A DNA stretch of 64,000 bases from contig NZ_CP118974.1 in the NCBI RefSeq assembly GCF_029024305.1, positions 310,001 to 374,000 of the forward strand, in the 5' to 3' direction. The notes below the pieces were generated by a model, which saw nothing but the letters and a program-made list of their open reading frames with translations, searched no databases and was not told the origin of the DNA. How positions within the stretch are numbered: the stretch's first letter is position 1; each line of letters starts with the position of its first letter. This DNA is from Mammaliicoccus vitulinus (GTDB lineage: Bacteria > Bacillota > Bacilli > Staphylococcales > Staphylococcaceae). A program made the position numbers and the translations under genes. This document shows positions 44,325 to 57,230 of the stretch, piece by piece.

Positions 44325-44426
44325 AATAAAATTTCCTCTCTATAATAAAAATTAAACTAACTATAATTATTATACTTAGAAAAGATGTTAAATCAATAGG
44401 AATGCTCATGAAAAAGTGGGGATATT

Positions 44427-44520
44427 ACACTTTCGAAATCGTAAAATTTAAAAAGATCTCTTCACTAGGCGATAACCTAATGAAGAGATCTTTTATTTTG
44501 AGCATGTATCTTTATGTCCC
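44427..44520 (-). terminator. family E tag, terminator and family A vestige
   Basis: Read on the minus strand: TTTGGGACATAAAGATAC, then ATAAAAGATCTCTTCATTAG with its complement and T's, then ACGATTTCGAAAGT, an edge of family A. It terminates the GntR regulator gene. Confidence 0.82.
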
Positions 44521-44529
44521 AAACAATTT

Positions 44530-45231
44530 TTACTTAATGGACGGTATATAGAATTGTGAGTTTTCGTAATGGAAAATGATTTTAGAATAGTCAAACGGTA
44601 TGCCAGTACTTGTATAGAATATTTGTTCATATTCTAATGAGGGATCGCCTTCTTTTAATTCTAAGTGTTGGGCATTTTCTTGAGATAATTTTTCGATTTT
44701 GAAATAAATATCTGTGAAACCGACTTTGACTTTTAAATTGTTTTCTATGTAATCAAATATAGAGCCGTTAGCGATTTCTTCATTCATATAAAGTACTACA
44801 TTTTTACTGAAATAAGATGTTTCTATACAAAACACTTTGCTATCTACATATCTAATACGTTCTACATAGTATACGGATTCATTATCTTTTAATTTTAATT
44901 GATTTTTAATATATTCTTCAGGTTTCATTTCGGTCACTTTCAAGACTTTACTTGTAACTTCATGACCTTTTAAATCATCTGAAAATCCATCTGCAGTAAA
45001 TAAATTTAAGAAACCATCTCTTTTAGGGTTTCTGACATATATACCGCTTCCTCTTGCTTGATATATCAAGCCTTCTTTTTCAAGATTTTTTAAAGCATTG
45101 ATAATTGTACTCTTACTAACATTAAATTCAGCTCTCAATATTTCTACACTAGGTAATTTGTCTCCAGCTTCATATTGTCCATTCTCTATTAACGCTTCTA
45201 TACGTTCTGCGATTAACTCGTACTTAAGCAT
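44530..45231 (-). CDS. GntR/UTRA regulator of the beta-glucoside operon
   Basis: 233 residues. GntR winged helix (AERIEALIENGQYEAGDKLPS, FNVSKSTIINALKNLEKEG, GSGIYV) then a UTRA ligand domain (residues about 75-230) with YYVERIRYVDSKVFCIETSY. Such proteins sense phosphosugars; adjacent divergent PTS and 6-phospho-beta-glucosidase genes point to a 6-phospho-beta-glucoside inducer. ATG 45231 fits AGTGGGG; the frame's upstream GTG overlaps that site. This takes the place of the LicT/BglG antiterminator found with many bgl operons. Confidence 0.88.
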   Translation of the reverse strand: MLKYELIAERIEALIENGQYEAGDKLPSVEILRAEFNVSKSTIINALKNLEKEGLIYQARGSGIYVRNPKRDGFLNLFTADGFSDDLKGHEVTSKVLKVTEMKPEEYIKNQLKLKDNESVYYVERIRYVDSKVFCIETSYFSKNVVLYMNEEIANGSIFDYIENNLKVKVGFTDIYFKIEKLSQENAQHLELKEGDPSLEYEQIFYTSTGIPFDYSKIIFHYENSQFYIPSIK

Positions 45232-45258
45232 ATTAAACCCCACTTTTTTCTTGATAAT

Positions 45259-45347
45259 ACTTACATTATAGCATTTGTTAAATTAATAGTACTATATAAA
45301 TTTATATCTATCTTTACAAATTGTATCGGTATAATTATAATGTAAGT
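45259..45347. promoter_or_regulatory. divergent promoter region with 12-base inverted repeats
   Basis: ACTTACATTATA (45259-45270) and TATAATGTAAGT (45336-45347) are exact inverted copies, each containing a TATAAT -10 box. For the operon, TTTACA (45313-45318), 17 bases, TATAAT form a good sigma-A promoter. The arms overlapping both -10 boxes are candidate GntR operators. Confidence 0.65.
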
Positions 45348-45385
45348 GTATACAAAATAGAAAACGAGATAATCGAGGTGGAATT

Positions 45386-48731
<3,346 letters not shown>

Positions 48732-48747
48732 AATAATCAAAAAGTGC

Positions 48748-48853
48748 GGGACATAAATATTCAGTCTCAAATAAGAAGTTGAAAATTTATGTCTCAGCCT
48801 CATTTTAGATAGTTGACAAACCAAACGAGGACAAACGTTTGGTTTGTTTTTTG
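48748..48853 (+). terminator. family E stem and strong terminator after the bgl operon
   Basis: GGGACATAAAT (48748-48758) pairs with ATTTATGTCTC (48785-48795). Then ACAAACCAAACG/CGTTTGGTTTGT (48816-48847) with a T-run makes the main terminator. Confidence 0.85.
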
Positions 48854-48868
48854 GGTTTAGTACAGTTA

Positions 48869-49234
48869 TGACCTGAGTCGTGAGTTAAGTCAGGAGTTAA
48901 TCCAAGACATGGCGCAAGTCGTGAGTTAAGTATTGAGTTAATCCAAGACATAGCGTAAGTCGTGAGTTAAGTATTGAGTTAATCCAAGACATGGCGTAAG
49001 TCGTGAGTTAAGTCAGGAGTTAATCCAAGACATGGCGCAAGTCGTGAGTTAAGTATTGAGTTAATCCAAGACATAGCGTAAGTCGTGAGTTAAGTATTGA
49101 GTTAATCCAAGACATGGCCCAAGTCGTGAGTTAAGTATTGAGTTAATCCAAGACATAGCGCAAGTCGTGAGTTAAGTCAGGAGTTAATCCAAGACATAGC
49201 GCAAGTCATGAGTTAAGTATTGAGTTAATCCAAT
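48869..49234 (+). repeat. family F tandem array, about nine 41-bp units
   Basis: TCCAAGACAT recurs at 48901, 48942, 48983, 49024, 49065, 49106, 49147 and 49188, exactly 41 bases apart, with a partial unit at each end. Units contain GTGAGTTAAG and GAGTTAATCC, with two alternating centres (TCAG or TATT). There is no sequence similarity to families B or D despite the same period. Confidence 0.9.
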
Positions 49235-49465
49235 AGATTTTTGTACGTACTTAAACAATCAAAAGTGTACATTATTAACTTATATTTTCATTAATCCATG
49301 ACCGGTCATAGTCTAAGATTCTACCATTCCTAACCCGAAAACATACAATGTCTAAGATTAACAACCATCTTATTCAAATAGAATGCTGGACTCAAAGTTT
49401 TAATTGGAACTCAACGAAAAAAGACTGCTAACAAGTTCACGTTAAGTGACTTTTCCGATAATCTA
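49235..49465. other. gene-free stretch
   Basis: No protein-like frame, tandem repeat or clear promoter was seen. It includes a CATGACCGGTCATA near-palindrome (49297-49310) and, at its right end, an AACAAGTTCACGTTAAGTGA hairpin related to the one at 6969. Confidence 0.5.
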
Positions 49466-49509
49466 AAATATTTCTTCATTAGATTATCGCCTAGTGAAGA
49501 AATATTTTT
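49466..49509 (+). terminator. family E-type hairpin
   Basis: AAATATTTCTTCATTAG pairs with CTAGTGAAGAAATATTT. It lies directly before a family A element, the usual E-A order, but no gene precedes it within 700 bases. Confidence 0.7.
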
Positions 49510-49522
49510 ATGTTTGAAAACC

Positions 49523-49620
49523 TTACGATTTCGAAAGTTCATGCTTGAATAGGGGTATGATTCAATCCTGTAGTCTCTCATACGATTTCCTCAAGCGTTA
49601 GCACTTTGTAAAATTGTGAG
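49523..49620 (+). repeat. family A palindromic element, diverged
   Basis: TTACGATTTCGAAAGTTCAT to AGCACTTTGTAAAATTGTGA, with GGGGTATG and a changed right inner arm (TACGATTTCCTC). Confidence 0.75.
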
Positions 49621-49696
49621 GAGAAAATCCAAGTGGAATCTAAAGTGAATAAATTGGTTTAGCTTTAATCGCTATCAAATATTTTATAATTATAGT

Positions 49697-49740
49697 AAAA
49701 AGAGCGCAAATTCTTATTTTTAAAGAATTTGCGCTTTTTT
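49697..49740. terminator. AAAAGAGCGCAAATTCTT hairpin
   Basis: Eighteen-base arms with flanking A and T runs, almost identical to the hairpin at 23-64. It insulates the adhesin gene from upstream transcription. Confidence 0.8.
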
Positions 49741-49958
49741 AAGTTAATTTTGGATGTTAATGTCCACTTCATTTTTATAGTATAAATTGAAATTAATTGG
49801 ATATACATTAATGCATATTAAATATTTGAATAGTAATAATGTTGATTTGATTAGTCGAGATTGTCGTGTTCATTTAAAAGTGAATTATAAAATTAATAAA
49901 AAAAGTTTAAAAATATGCATATTTCTAGGATATATAGTATTTTATATTAATCGTTAAT

Positions 49959-49970
49959 TACAACGTTGTA
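49959..49970. promoter_or_regulatory. TACAACGTTGTA palindrome upstream of the adhesin
   Basis: A perfect 12-base palindrome about 145 bases before the GTG start, in a very AT-rich promoter region. No regulator can be assigned. Confidence 0.4.
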
Positions 49971-50113
49971 CAATACAAACTATATTTATATATATTATCT
50001 TTAATATTTAAATATTGTTTAATATAAAATTGCAAAGTATAATAACCTATGATAAGTGCTCAAAAAATAAAACTTATCAAGGTATAAATGATAATACATG
50101 GGAGGAATGTAGA

Positions 50114-53100
50114 GTGAAAAAAAAGCATAAATCAAACCGGGGGAAATTAGATTTTATTTCTAATAAACTGAACAAGTACTCTATTAGAAAATTTACTGTC
50201 GGTACTGCTTCAATTTTAGTTGGAGCAACGTTACTTTTTGGTTTGAGTGATGAAGCTAAAGCTGATGAGTCAGCAAATAGTACATCAATACAAGGTGAAT
50301 CTAAAAATAATAATGAGGTCAATCAAGCTGAAGAACCATTAAGTGAACAACAATCATCATTAACAGAAGAAAATAGTGTGGAAAGTCCAACAACAGAAGA
50401 AAAAGCAGCAGGAGCTAATACAACAGAAGAAGCGAGCACAGAAGAAAAAGCAACAGCAGCTAATACAACAGTAGAAGCGAGCACAGAAGAAAAAGCAGCA
50501 GGAGCTAATACAACAGAAGAAGCGAGCACAGAAGAAAAAGCAGCAGAAGCTAGAACAACAGAAGAAGCGAGCACAGAAGAAAAAGCAGCAGAAGCTAGAA
50601 CAACAGAAGAGCCGAGCACAGAAGAAAAAGCAGCAGAAGCTAGAACAACAGAAGAAGCGAGCACAGAAGAAAAAGCAGCAGAAGCTAGAACAACAGAAGA
50701 AGCGAGCACAGAAGAAAAAGCAGCAGAAGCTAGAACAACAGAAGAAGCGAGCACAGAAGAAAAAGCAGCAGAAGCTAGAACAACAGAAGAAGTGAGCACA
50801 GAAGAAAAAGTTGATTTAGTAGAATCAGTTGCAAAGGATATATATAACAAAAAAGAAATAACTGATAAAGAAAAAACAGAACTTTTAAAAGCATTACCAA
50901 AAGACATTTCTAATTTAACAAATAATGATGTCGAGAAACTTGTATTAAGCGAAGCATTGAAAGAAAGTTCAAATGAAAAAGATAGCCAACCAAAAGCTAT
51001 AGTCCGTTCTATAAATACTAATACAAGAACTGCAAATACAAATAATATTTCATTATTGAGAAGTGTTAGAGAAGCTGAAAATATTATGGTTACTAATAAT
51101 GGAACTGATAATTTTAATTATTATGGAGATGTAACCCATAAGCAGTTTCCACAAGAGTTTCCGGGTGAAGGTGTTATTACTGCAATAAATGAAAATACTA
51201 ACACAAATACTGGGACTAAGGGTGCTTTAGAATATAAGAACAAAATTGATTTTAACAATGACTTTGTTATAACAGTGCCTGTAGCTAATTCAAATCAACC
51301 AAATACAACGAATTCAGATGGCTGGGGATTTATTTTTACTGAAGGAACTGGAGCTGATTTCTTAAAGCAAGGCGGCATTTTAAGAGACAAAGGTTTAGTG
51401 AATTCAGCTGGATTTAAAATAGATACTTCTTATAATAATATCCAAGGCGTAGCTGACCCAATGGATAAAGATAAAACAAATAATTTAAATCAAATTGGTG
51501 CAGTTAAAATTGGTTATGGTACTTTTGTATCGAATACTGCTGATGGAACAAGTAAACAGGTAGGTACAACAGCGATAGGGACTAAAGATAAACCTGCTAA
51601 TAAGATTATATATGCGGATAATGCAACTAATATTTACGATGGTAAATTTCATGGTCAAAGATTTAATGATGTGCTTCTAAGTTACAATGCAAAAACTGGT
51701 ATGATGACTGCAACTTATGCAGGTAAAACATGGCAAGCAACAACAGATGAATTGGGTATTGATAAATCAAAAAAATATAATTTTTTAATTACTTCAAGTC
51801 AAATGCCAAATAGATATTCTTATGGAATAATGAGAACGAAATTAGATGGTATTGCAATTACAGCACCGAAAGAGACTTTGTCATCTGATATATTTGATCC
51901 AATTTACCCAGGTGATCATACTAAACCAGGTATTTCAGTTACATCACCACCACCTTCAGATAGTAGTAATAAAGTAATTCCACCGAATTCAACATACAAA
52001 ATTAAAGAAGGAGGTATACCTTCAGGGTGGACGGTTACAATAAATCCAAACACTGGAGAAATTACATCGACTCCATCGATTGGTATAAACCCAGGAACGG
52101 TTGTAGAAATTCCGATAGAAATAACATATCCTGATGGTTCGACTGATAGTACCTCGAACAGAGTTACAGTAGACAAAACTTATAAAGATGAAAATGACCC
52201 AGGATATGAAGAAGGCACAACAAAACCAGGTCAACCTGTAAATGTCGAACAAACTGGAGATAAAGATTTACCACCAAATACGAAATTTGAGATCCCAGAA
52301 GGCAGTAACATTCCAGAAGACTGGACAGTTGAAGTAGATCCAGACACAGGTGTGGTAACAGTAACGCCACCGGCGAATAGCCAACCAGGAGATTCAATAG
52401 ATATACCAGTAAAAGTGACATATCCAGATGGATCAACAGAAGAAGTGCCATCAAAAGTAACGGTTGAAGAAGATAGTGACTCAGACAGTGATTCTGATTC
52501 TGATAGCGATCCTGACGTAGGTAGCGACTCTGATGTAGACAATGACTCAGACGTAGATAGCGACTCTGATGTAGATAGCGATTCAGACTCAGAAAGTGAC
52601 TCAGACGTAGATAGTGACTCTGATGTAGATAGTGACTCTGATGTAGATAGTGACTCTGATGTAGATAGTGACTCTGATGTAGATAGTGACTCAGATGTAG
52701 ATAGCGACTCTGATGTAGACAGTGACTCAGATGTAGACAGCGACTCTGATGTAGATAGCGACTCTGATGTAGATAGCGATTCAGACTCAGATAGCGACTC
52801 TGATGTAGATAGTGATTCAGACGTAGATAGCGATTCAGACGTAGATAGCGATTCAGACGTAGATAGCGACTCAGACGCAGAAAGTGACTCTGATGTAGAT
52901 AGCGACTCTGATGTAGACAGCGACTCTGATGTAGATAGTGATTCAGACGTAGATAGCGATTCAGACGTAGATAGCGATTCAGACGTAGATAGCGATTCAG
53001 ACGTAGATAGCGATTCAGACGTAGACAGTGACTCAGACGTAGATAGCGACTCTGATGTAGATAGTGACTCTGATGTAGATAGCGATTCAGACGTAGATAG

Positions 53101-55438
53101 CGACTCAGACTCAGACAGCGACTCTGATGTAGAAAGCGACTCAGATGTAGATAGCGACTCAGACAGCGACTCAGATGTAGATAGCGACTCAGACTCAGAC
53201 AGCGACTCAGATGTAGATAGCGACTCAGATGTAGATAGTGACTCTGATGTAGATAGCGACTCTGATGTAGACAGTGACTCAGACTCAGACAGCGACTCAG
53301 ATGTAGATAGTGACTCAGATGTAGATAGCGACTCAGATTCAGACAGCGACTCAGATTCAGACAGCGACTCAGATGTAGATAGCGACTCAGACGTAGACAG
53401 CGACTCAGACTCAGACAGCGACTCTGATGTAGATAGCGACTCTGATGTAGACAGCGACTCTGATGTAGACAGCGATTCAGACTCAGAAAGCGACTCAGAC
53501 TCAGACAGCGACTCTGATGTAGAAAGCGACTCAGATGTAGAAAGCGACTCAGACTCAGACAGCGACTCAGATGTAGATAGCGACTCAGACTCAGACAGCG
53601 ACTCAGATGTAGATAGCGACTCTGATGTAGATAGCGACTCAGATTCAGACAGCGACTCTGATGTAGATAGCGACTCAGATGTAGATAGCGACTCAGACTC
53701 AGACAGCGACTCAGATGTAGATAGTGACTCAGATTCAGACAGCGACTCTGATGTAGACAGTGACTCAGACGTAGATAGTGACTCTGATGTAGATAGTGAC
53801 TCTGATGTAGATAGTGACTCTGATGTAGAAAGTGACTCTGATGTAGAAAGTGACTCTGATGTAGATAGTGACTCTGATGTAGATAGTGACTCTGATGTAG
53901 ATAGCGATTCAGACGTAGATAGCGACTCAGACTCAGACAGCGACTCTGATGTAGAAAGCGACTCAGATGTAGAAAGCGACTCAGATGTAGATAGCGACTC
54001 AGACGTAGACAGCGACTCAGACTCAGACAGCGACTCAGATGTAGAAAGCGACTCAGATGTAGAAAGCGACTCAGACTCAGACAGCGACTCAGATGTAGAT
54101 AGCGATTCAGACGTAGATAGCGATTCAGACGTAGATAGCGATTCAGACGTAGACAGTGACTCAGACGTAGATAGCGACTCTGATGTAGATAGTGACTCTG
54201 ATGTAGATAGCGATTCAGACGTAGATAGCGACTCAGACTCAGACAGCGACTCTGATGTAGAAAGCGACTCAGATGTAGATAGCGACTCAGACTCAGACAG
54301 CGACTCAGATGTAGATAGCGACTCAGATGTAGAAAGTGACTCTGATGTAGATAGCGACTCTGATGTAGACAGTGACTCAGACTCAGACAGCGACTCAGAT
54401 GTAGATAGTGACTCAGATGTAGATAGCGACTCAGATTCAGACAGCGACTCAGATTCAGACAGCGACTCAGATGTAGATAGCGACTCAGACGTAGACAGCG
54501 ACTCAGACGTAGACAGCGACTCTGATGTAGATAGCGACTCTGATGTAGATAGCGACTCTGATGTAGACAGTGACTCAGACGTAGATAGTGACTCAGATGT
54601 AGACAGCGACTCTGATGTAGATAGCGACTCTGATGTAGATAGCGACTCAGACGTAGATAGTGACTCTGATGTAGACAGCGACTCAGATTCAGACAGCGAC
54701 TCTGATGTAGATAGCGACTCAGACGTAGATAGTGATTCTGATGTAGATAGCGATTCAGACTCAGATAGCGACTCTGATGTAGATAGCGACTCAGACGTAG
54801 ACAGTGACTCAGACGTAGACAGTGACTCAGACGTAGACAGTGACTCAGACGTAGACAGTGACTCAGACGCAGAAAGTGACTCTGATGTAGACAGCGACTC
54901 TGATGTAGATAGTGATTCAGACGTAGATAGCGATTCAGACGTAGATAGCGATTCAGACGTAGACAGTGACTTAGACGTAGATAGCGACTCTGATGTAGAT
55001 AGTGACTCAGACGTAGACAGCGACTCAGACTCAGACAGCGACTCAGACTCAGAAAGTGACTCTGATGTAGATAGTGACTCTGATGTAGATAGCGATTCAG
55101 ACGCAGATAGCGACTCAGATTCAGACAGCGACTCTGATTCAGAAAGTGACTCTGATGTAGATAGCGATTCAGACGCAGATAGCGACTCAGATTCAGACAG
55201 CGATTCAAAAGTAAGTATGGGTCCTGGATCTGGTTCAGACAGTAATGACGGCAATGGTACTGCTAAAGCAGCTACTATAAATGATGATCGCGATGGCAAA
55301 GGTGAAAACAAACAAAGTTTACCGGATACTGGTGAACAGCCTTTAACTAACACTACTTTATTCGGTGGATTACTTGCTGGATTAGGATCATTATTCCTAC
55401 TTGGTCGTCGTAAAAGAAATCACAATGAAAATAACTAA
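50114..55438 (+). CDS. LPXTG surface adhesin with lectin-like and Ser-Asp repeat regions
   Basis: 1774 residues from GTG 50114, which follows GGAGG; upstream in-frame codons have no ribosome site. Order: YSIRK signal ([16 protein letters not shown], cleavage near EAKA); nine 15-residue Glu-rich repeats of type [15 protein letters not shown] (107-233); an L-type lectin-like domain (about 325-586) with [10 protein letters not shown] and [12 protein letters not shown]; two Ig-like/Rib-type modules (about 601-690 and 704-786) each ending YPDGST; a Ser-Asp stalk (787-1698) dominated by SDSDVD; and a sorting signal LPDTG with a hydrophobic segment and RRKRN tail. Sortase A would anchor it to peptidoglycan. 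The lectin domain recalls SraP; the SD stalk recalls Sdr/Clf proteins. Confidence 0.93.
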   Translation: MKKKHKSNRGKLDFISNKLNKYSIRKFTVGTASILVGATLLFGLSDEAKADESANSTSIQGESKNNNEVNQAEEPLSEQQSSLTEENSVESPTTEEKAAGANTTEEASTEEKATAANTTVEASTEEKAAGANTTEEASTEEKAAEARTTEEASTEEKAAEARTTEEPSTEEKAAEARTTEEASTEEKAAEARTTEEASTEEKAAEARTTEEASTEEKAAEARTTEEVSTEEKVDLVESVAKDIYNKKEITDKEKTELLKALPKDISNLTNNDVEKLVLSEALKESSNEKDSQPKAIVRSINTNTRTANTNNISLLRSVREAENIMVTNNGTDNFNYYGDVTHKQFPQEFPGEGVITAINENTNTNTGTKGALEYKNKIDFNNDFVITVPVANSNQPNTTNSDGWGFIFTEGTGADFLKQGGILRDKGLVNSAGFKIDTSYNNIQGVADPMDKDKTNNLNQIGAVKIGYGTFVSNTADGTSKQVGTTAIGTKDKPANKIIYADNATNIYDGKFHGQRFNDVLLSYNAKTGMMTATYAGKTWQATTDELGIDKSKKYNFLITSSQMPNRYSYGIMRTKLDGIAITAPKETLSSDIFDPIYPGDHTKPGISVTSPPPSDSSNKVIPPNSTYKIKEGGIPSGWTVTINPNTGEITSTPSIGINPGTVVEIPIEITYPDGSTDSTSNRVTVDKTYKDENDPGYEEGTTKPGQPVNVEQTGDKDLPPNTKFEIPEGSNIPEDWTVEVDPDTGVVTVTPPANSQPGDSIDIPVKVTYPDGSTEEVPSKVTVEEDSDSDSDSDSDSDPDVGSDSDVDNDSDVDSDSDVDSDSDSESDSDVDSDSDVDSDSDVDSDSDVDSDSDVDSDSDVDSDSDVDSDSDVDSDSDVDSDSDVDSDSDSDSDSDVDSDSDVDSDSDVDSDSDVDSDSDAESDSDVDSDSDVDSDSDVDSDSDVDSDSDVDSDSDVDSDSDVDSDSDVDSDSDVDSDSDVDSDSDVDSDSDVDSDSDSDSDSDVESDSDVDSDSDSDSDVDSDSDSDSDSDVDSDSDVDSDSDVDSDSDVDSDSDSDSDSDVDSDSDVDSDSDSDSDSDSDSDSDVDSDSDVDSDSDSDSDSDVDSDSDVDSDSDVDSDSDSESDSDSDSDSDVESDSDVESDSDSDSDSDVDSDSDSDSDSDVDSDSDVDSDSDSDSDSDVDSDSDVDSDSDSDSDSDVDSDSDSDSDSDVDSDSDVDSDSDVDSDSDVDSDSDVESDSDVESDSDVDSDSDVDSDSDVDSDSDVDSDSDSDSDSDVESDSDVESDSDVDSDSDVDSDSDSDSDSDVESDSDVESDSDSDSDSDVDSDSDVDSDSDVDSDSDVDSDSDVDSDSDVDSDSDVDSDSDVDSDSDSDSDSDVESDSDVDSDSDSDSDSDVDSDSDVESDSDVDSDSDVDSDSDSDSDSDVDSDSDVDSDSDSDSDSDSDSDSDVDSDSDVDSDSDVDSDSDVDSDSDVDSDSDVDSDSDVDSDSDVDSDSDVDSDSDVDSDSDVDSDSDVDSDSDSDSDSDVDSDSDVDSDSDVDSDSDSDSDSDVDSDSDVDSDSDVDSDSDVDSDSDVDSDSDAESDSDVDSDSDVDSDSDVDSDSDVDSDSDVDSDLDVDSDSDVDSDSDVDSDSDSDSDSDSESDSDVDSDSDVDSDSDADSDSDSDSDSDSESDSDVDSDSDADSDSDSDSDSKVSMGPGSGSDSNDGNGTAKAATINDDRDGKGENKQSLPDTGEQPLTNTTLFGGLLAGLGSLFLLGRRKRNHNENN
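50432..50811 (+). repeat. 45-bp coding repeats of the adhesin
   Basis: Starts at 50432, 50477, 50522, 50567, 50612, 50657, 50702, 50747 and 50792. Six of the units are nearly identical in DNA, suggesting recent expansion or homogenisation by slippage or unequal recombination. Confidence 0.88.
52472..55207 (+). repeat. 18-bp Ser-Asp-Val coding repeats of the adhesin
   Basis: 912 codons in which GAC/GAT TCA/TCT/AGC/AGT codons alternate and GTA appears about every sixth codon, giving SDSDVD. Variants replace Val by Ser, Glu before it (DVES), Ala or once Leu. Synonymous patterns (GACTCTGATGTAGATAGC versus GATTCAGACGTAGATAGC) recur in blocks. Confidence 0.92.
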
Positions 55439-55460
55439 TATATTCAGTTGAATAGCAGTT

Positions 55461-55495
55461 AAGTGGTTAAGTCATATGACTTAACCACTTTTTTA
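55461..55495 (+). terminator. terminator after the adhesin
   Basis: AAGTGGTTAAGTCAT and its complement ATGACTTAACCACTT abut as a 30-base palindrome followed by T's. Confidence 0.88.
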
Positions 55496-55740
55496 TAATA
55501 TAAATAAATAGACTATTGAATTCATTCTTATGCACCATTGTTAAAGTGTGAGAATCACTCCTCCGTCAAATGAATCAAAAGCAGTAGTTAAAATGTTCAA
55601 AATAACTTCTTCTTTGCCTCGTGATAGAATGCTTAAAGTAAAGAATAATTTTATATGTAAAAATGTGGCTTAAGTCTTAGGGTTGATTTAGCGAAGTACT
55701 TTAAGTGATAATGAAAAGTACATAGGAAAAAATGACTGAA
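55496..55740. other. gene-free stretch with a possible decayed reading frame
   Basis: No intact gene. On the minus strand near 55530-55600 a short protein-like string (AFDSFDGGVILTL) is followed by stops, so this may be residue of a lost gene. No repeats of families A-F. Confidence 0.35.
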
Positions 55741-55752
55741 GGAGTCCTTTAA

Positions 55753-56148
55753 ATGCAAGAAAGAAAATTAGTCGCTGAAAAGGAAATTGAAATCAACATT
55801 TACGATATAGATGCTATGGGAATAGTGAGTAACATAGTTTATGTAAAGTGGTTCGAAGATTTAAGAACTGCATTTATTAATAAACATATAACTTACTCTG
55901 AAATGATGAAAAATAATATATCGCCTATATTGATGAGAACGGAAGCTGACTATAAAGTACCATTAAATATTCATGATAAACCAATTGGTAGATGTTGGTT
56001 AGTGAAAGTGAGTAAATTGAAATGGGAACTTGAATTTGAAATCTCGACAAAAACTAAAGTTCATTGTACTGGTTATCAAAAAGGTGGATTTTATGATGTT
56101 GTTGAAGAAAAGGTAGTACCAACGCCAAAAGAATTGTTAGAAATCTAA
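55753..56148 (+). CDS. 4HBT hotdog thioesterase (YbgC/FcbC-like)
   Basis: 131 residues, single hotdog domain. The signature YDIDAMGIVSNIVYVKWFEDLRTAF has the catalytic Asp and the YxxWFE motif of the 4-hydroxybenzoyl-CoA thioesterase family. It would hydrolyse an acyl-CoA or aryl-CoA. AAGGAG precedes ATG. Fourteen bases separate it from the racemase-like gene, so they are probably one operon. Confidence 0.85.
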   Translation: MQERKLVAEKEIEINIYDIDAMGIVSNIVYVKWFEDLRTAFINKHITYSEMMKNNISPILMRTEADYKVPLNIHDKPIGRCWLVKVSKLKWELEFEISTKTKVHCTGYQKGGFYDVVEEKVVPTPKELLEI

Positions 56149-56162
56149 ATAAGGGGATAAAG

Positions 56163-56969
56163 ATGACGCATTTACAAAATGAATTAATTAAACCAATTGC
56201 TGTTTTTGATGCGGGAATAGGTAGTTACTCGATTGTTGAATTGTTAAAAAAGGAATTTCCGGGACAAGATTTAATTTATTTAGCCGATCGTAATCAATTT
56301 CCATATGGTCAAAAATCTAAAAGTGAATTAAAAGAGGTTATCAAGGAAACTGTACAATTTTTAGAACAATGGGAGCCAAGTGTGATTATTATCGCATCAA
56401 ACGCGCCAACGATAACTGTGTTAGATGATGTGAAAAGTGACTTTAAAACTGAAGTGATTGGTGTTTATCCGCCTATAAAAGAAGCAGTTGAGAAATCGAC
56501 TTCTAAACAAATTGGTATTTTAGGTGCTCAATCGTTAATTGAAAGTGAAGAATTAGACACTTATATTCAAAGAGAATTATCTGAAGGTGATGCTTATAAA
56601 TTTAATGCATCGTCATTAGTTGAACTGGTTGAAACGAGTACGTTTATTTCAGATAAGTATCATACTTTAATTGCTGTAAAAAAGTTTATTGATCATATTA
56701 TAGAGGAACACGAAGATATCGATGTATTTACTTTATCATCGACTCATTTACCTTGGCTGTACAGTTATTTCAAAGAATTATACCCACACATTATGTTTAT
56801 AAATCCAGCACATACTATTATTGAAAAAGTGAGACAGAAGACGTCTAAAGGTAATGGTATTATAAAATCTTTAGTTACAACGAACGACAACTATAGAATA
56901 GAAGATTTTGAAACAATGCTTGAACAATTAAATATACAGTTGGAGTTAGAAGAAATTAGTATAAAATAA
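56163..56969 (+). CDS. glutamate racemase-like protein lacking both catalytic cysteines
   Basis: 268 residues with the Asp/Glu racemase (MurI) fold throughout: PIAVFDAGIGSYSIVELLKK (Asp16 kept), LIYLADRNQFPYGQKS, EVIGVYPPIKEAV and a C-terminus like MurI. The first catalytic motif CNTA is SNAP here (Ser79, codon at 56397) and the second GCTHYP is SSTHLP (Ser193, codon at 56739). Two-base racemisation needs both thiols, so it is unlikely to be a normal glutamate racemase. It could be a catalytically changed enzyme or a binding protein. Operon partner is the thioesterase. Confidence 0.8.
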   Translation: MTHLQNELIKPIAVFDAGIGSYSIVELLKKEFPGQDLIYLADRNQFPYGQKSKSELKEVIKETVQFLEQWEPSVIIIASNAPTITVLDDVKSDFKTEVIGVYPPIKEAVEKSTSKQIGILGAQSLIESEELDTYIQRELSEGDAYKFNASSLVELVETSTFISDKYHTLIAVKKFIDHIIEEHEDIDVFTLSSTHLPWLYSYFKELYPHIMFINPAHTIIEKVRQKTSKGNGIIKSLVTTNDNYRIEDFETMLEQLNIQLELEEISIK

Positions 56970-56974
56970 AATTT

Positions 56975-57010
56975 CTCTTCATTAGGTTATAGCCTAGTGA
57001 AGAGTTTTTT
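56975..57010 (+). terminator. family E-type terminator
   Basis: CTCTTCATTAGGTTATAGCC-type arm pairs with CCTAGTGAAGAG, with a T-run. A truncated family A fragment (CATGATTTTGCTTGTTCATG, 57023-57042) follows. Confidence 0.85.
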
Positions 57011-57230
57011 TATTATAAATTTCATGATTTTGCTTGTTCATGCTTGATAAATCGCTGAACACCAGTTCTCAAAGCCAACCATATTCAAAAATCACTTATT
57101 TATCTGTTCAACATATAGGCCATTAGTATGAATTTGTTAGAAAAGTGACAAAATTCAATTATTTCAAGTGTTTAATTAATTTTTTGTGATAAAATTTTAA
57201 AGTAAAGATATAAGGGGAGGGTGGTCTGTT

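Noticed and set aside
52164-55353. Two antisense open frames of about 1014 and 1040 codons across the adhesin stalk
   Set aside because: They are by-products of the 18-base repeat, which lacks stop codons in these frames; the products are low-complexity (SLSTSE or RYLHQS repeats) with no ribosome site.
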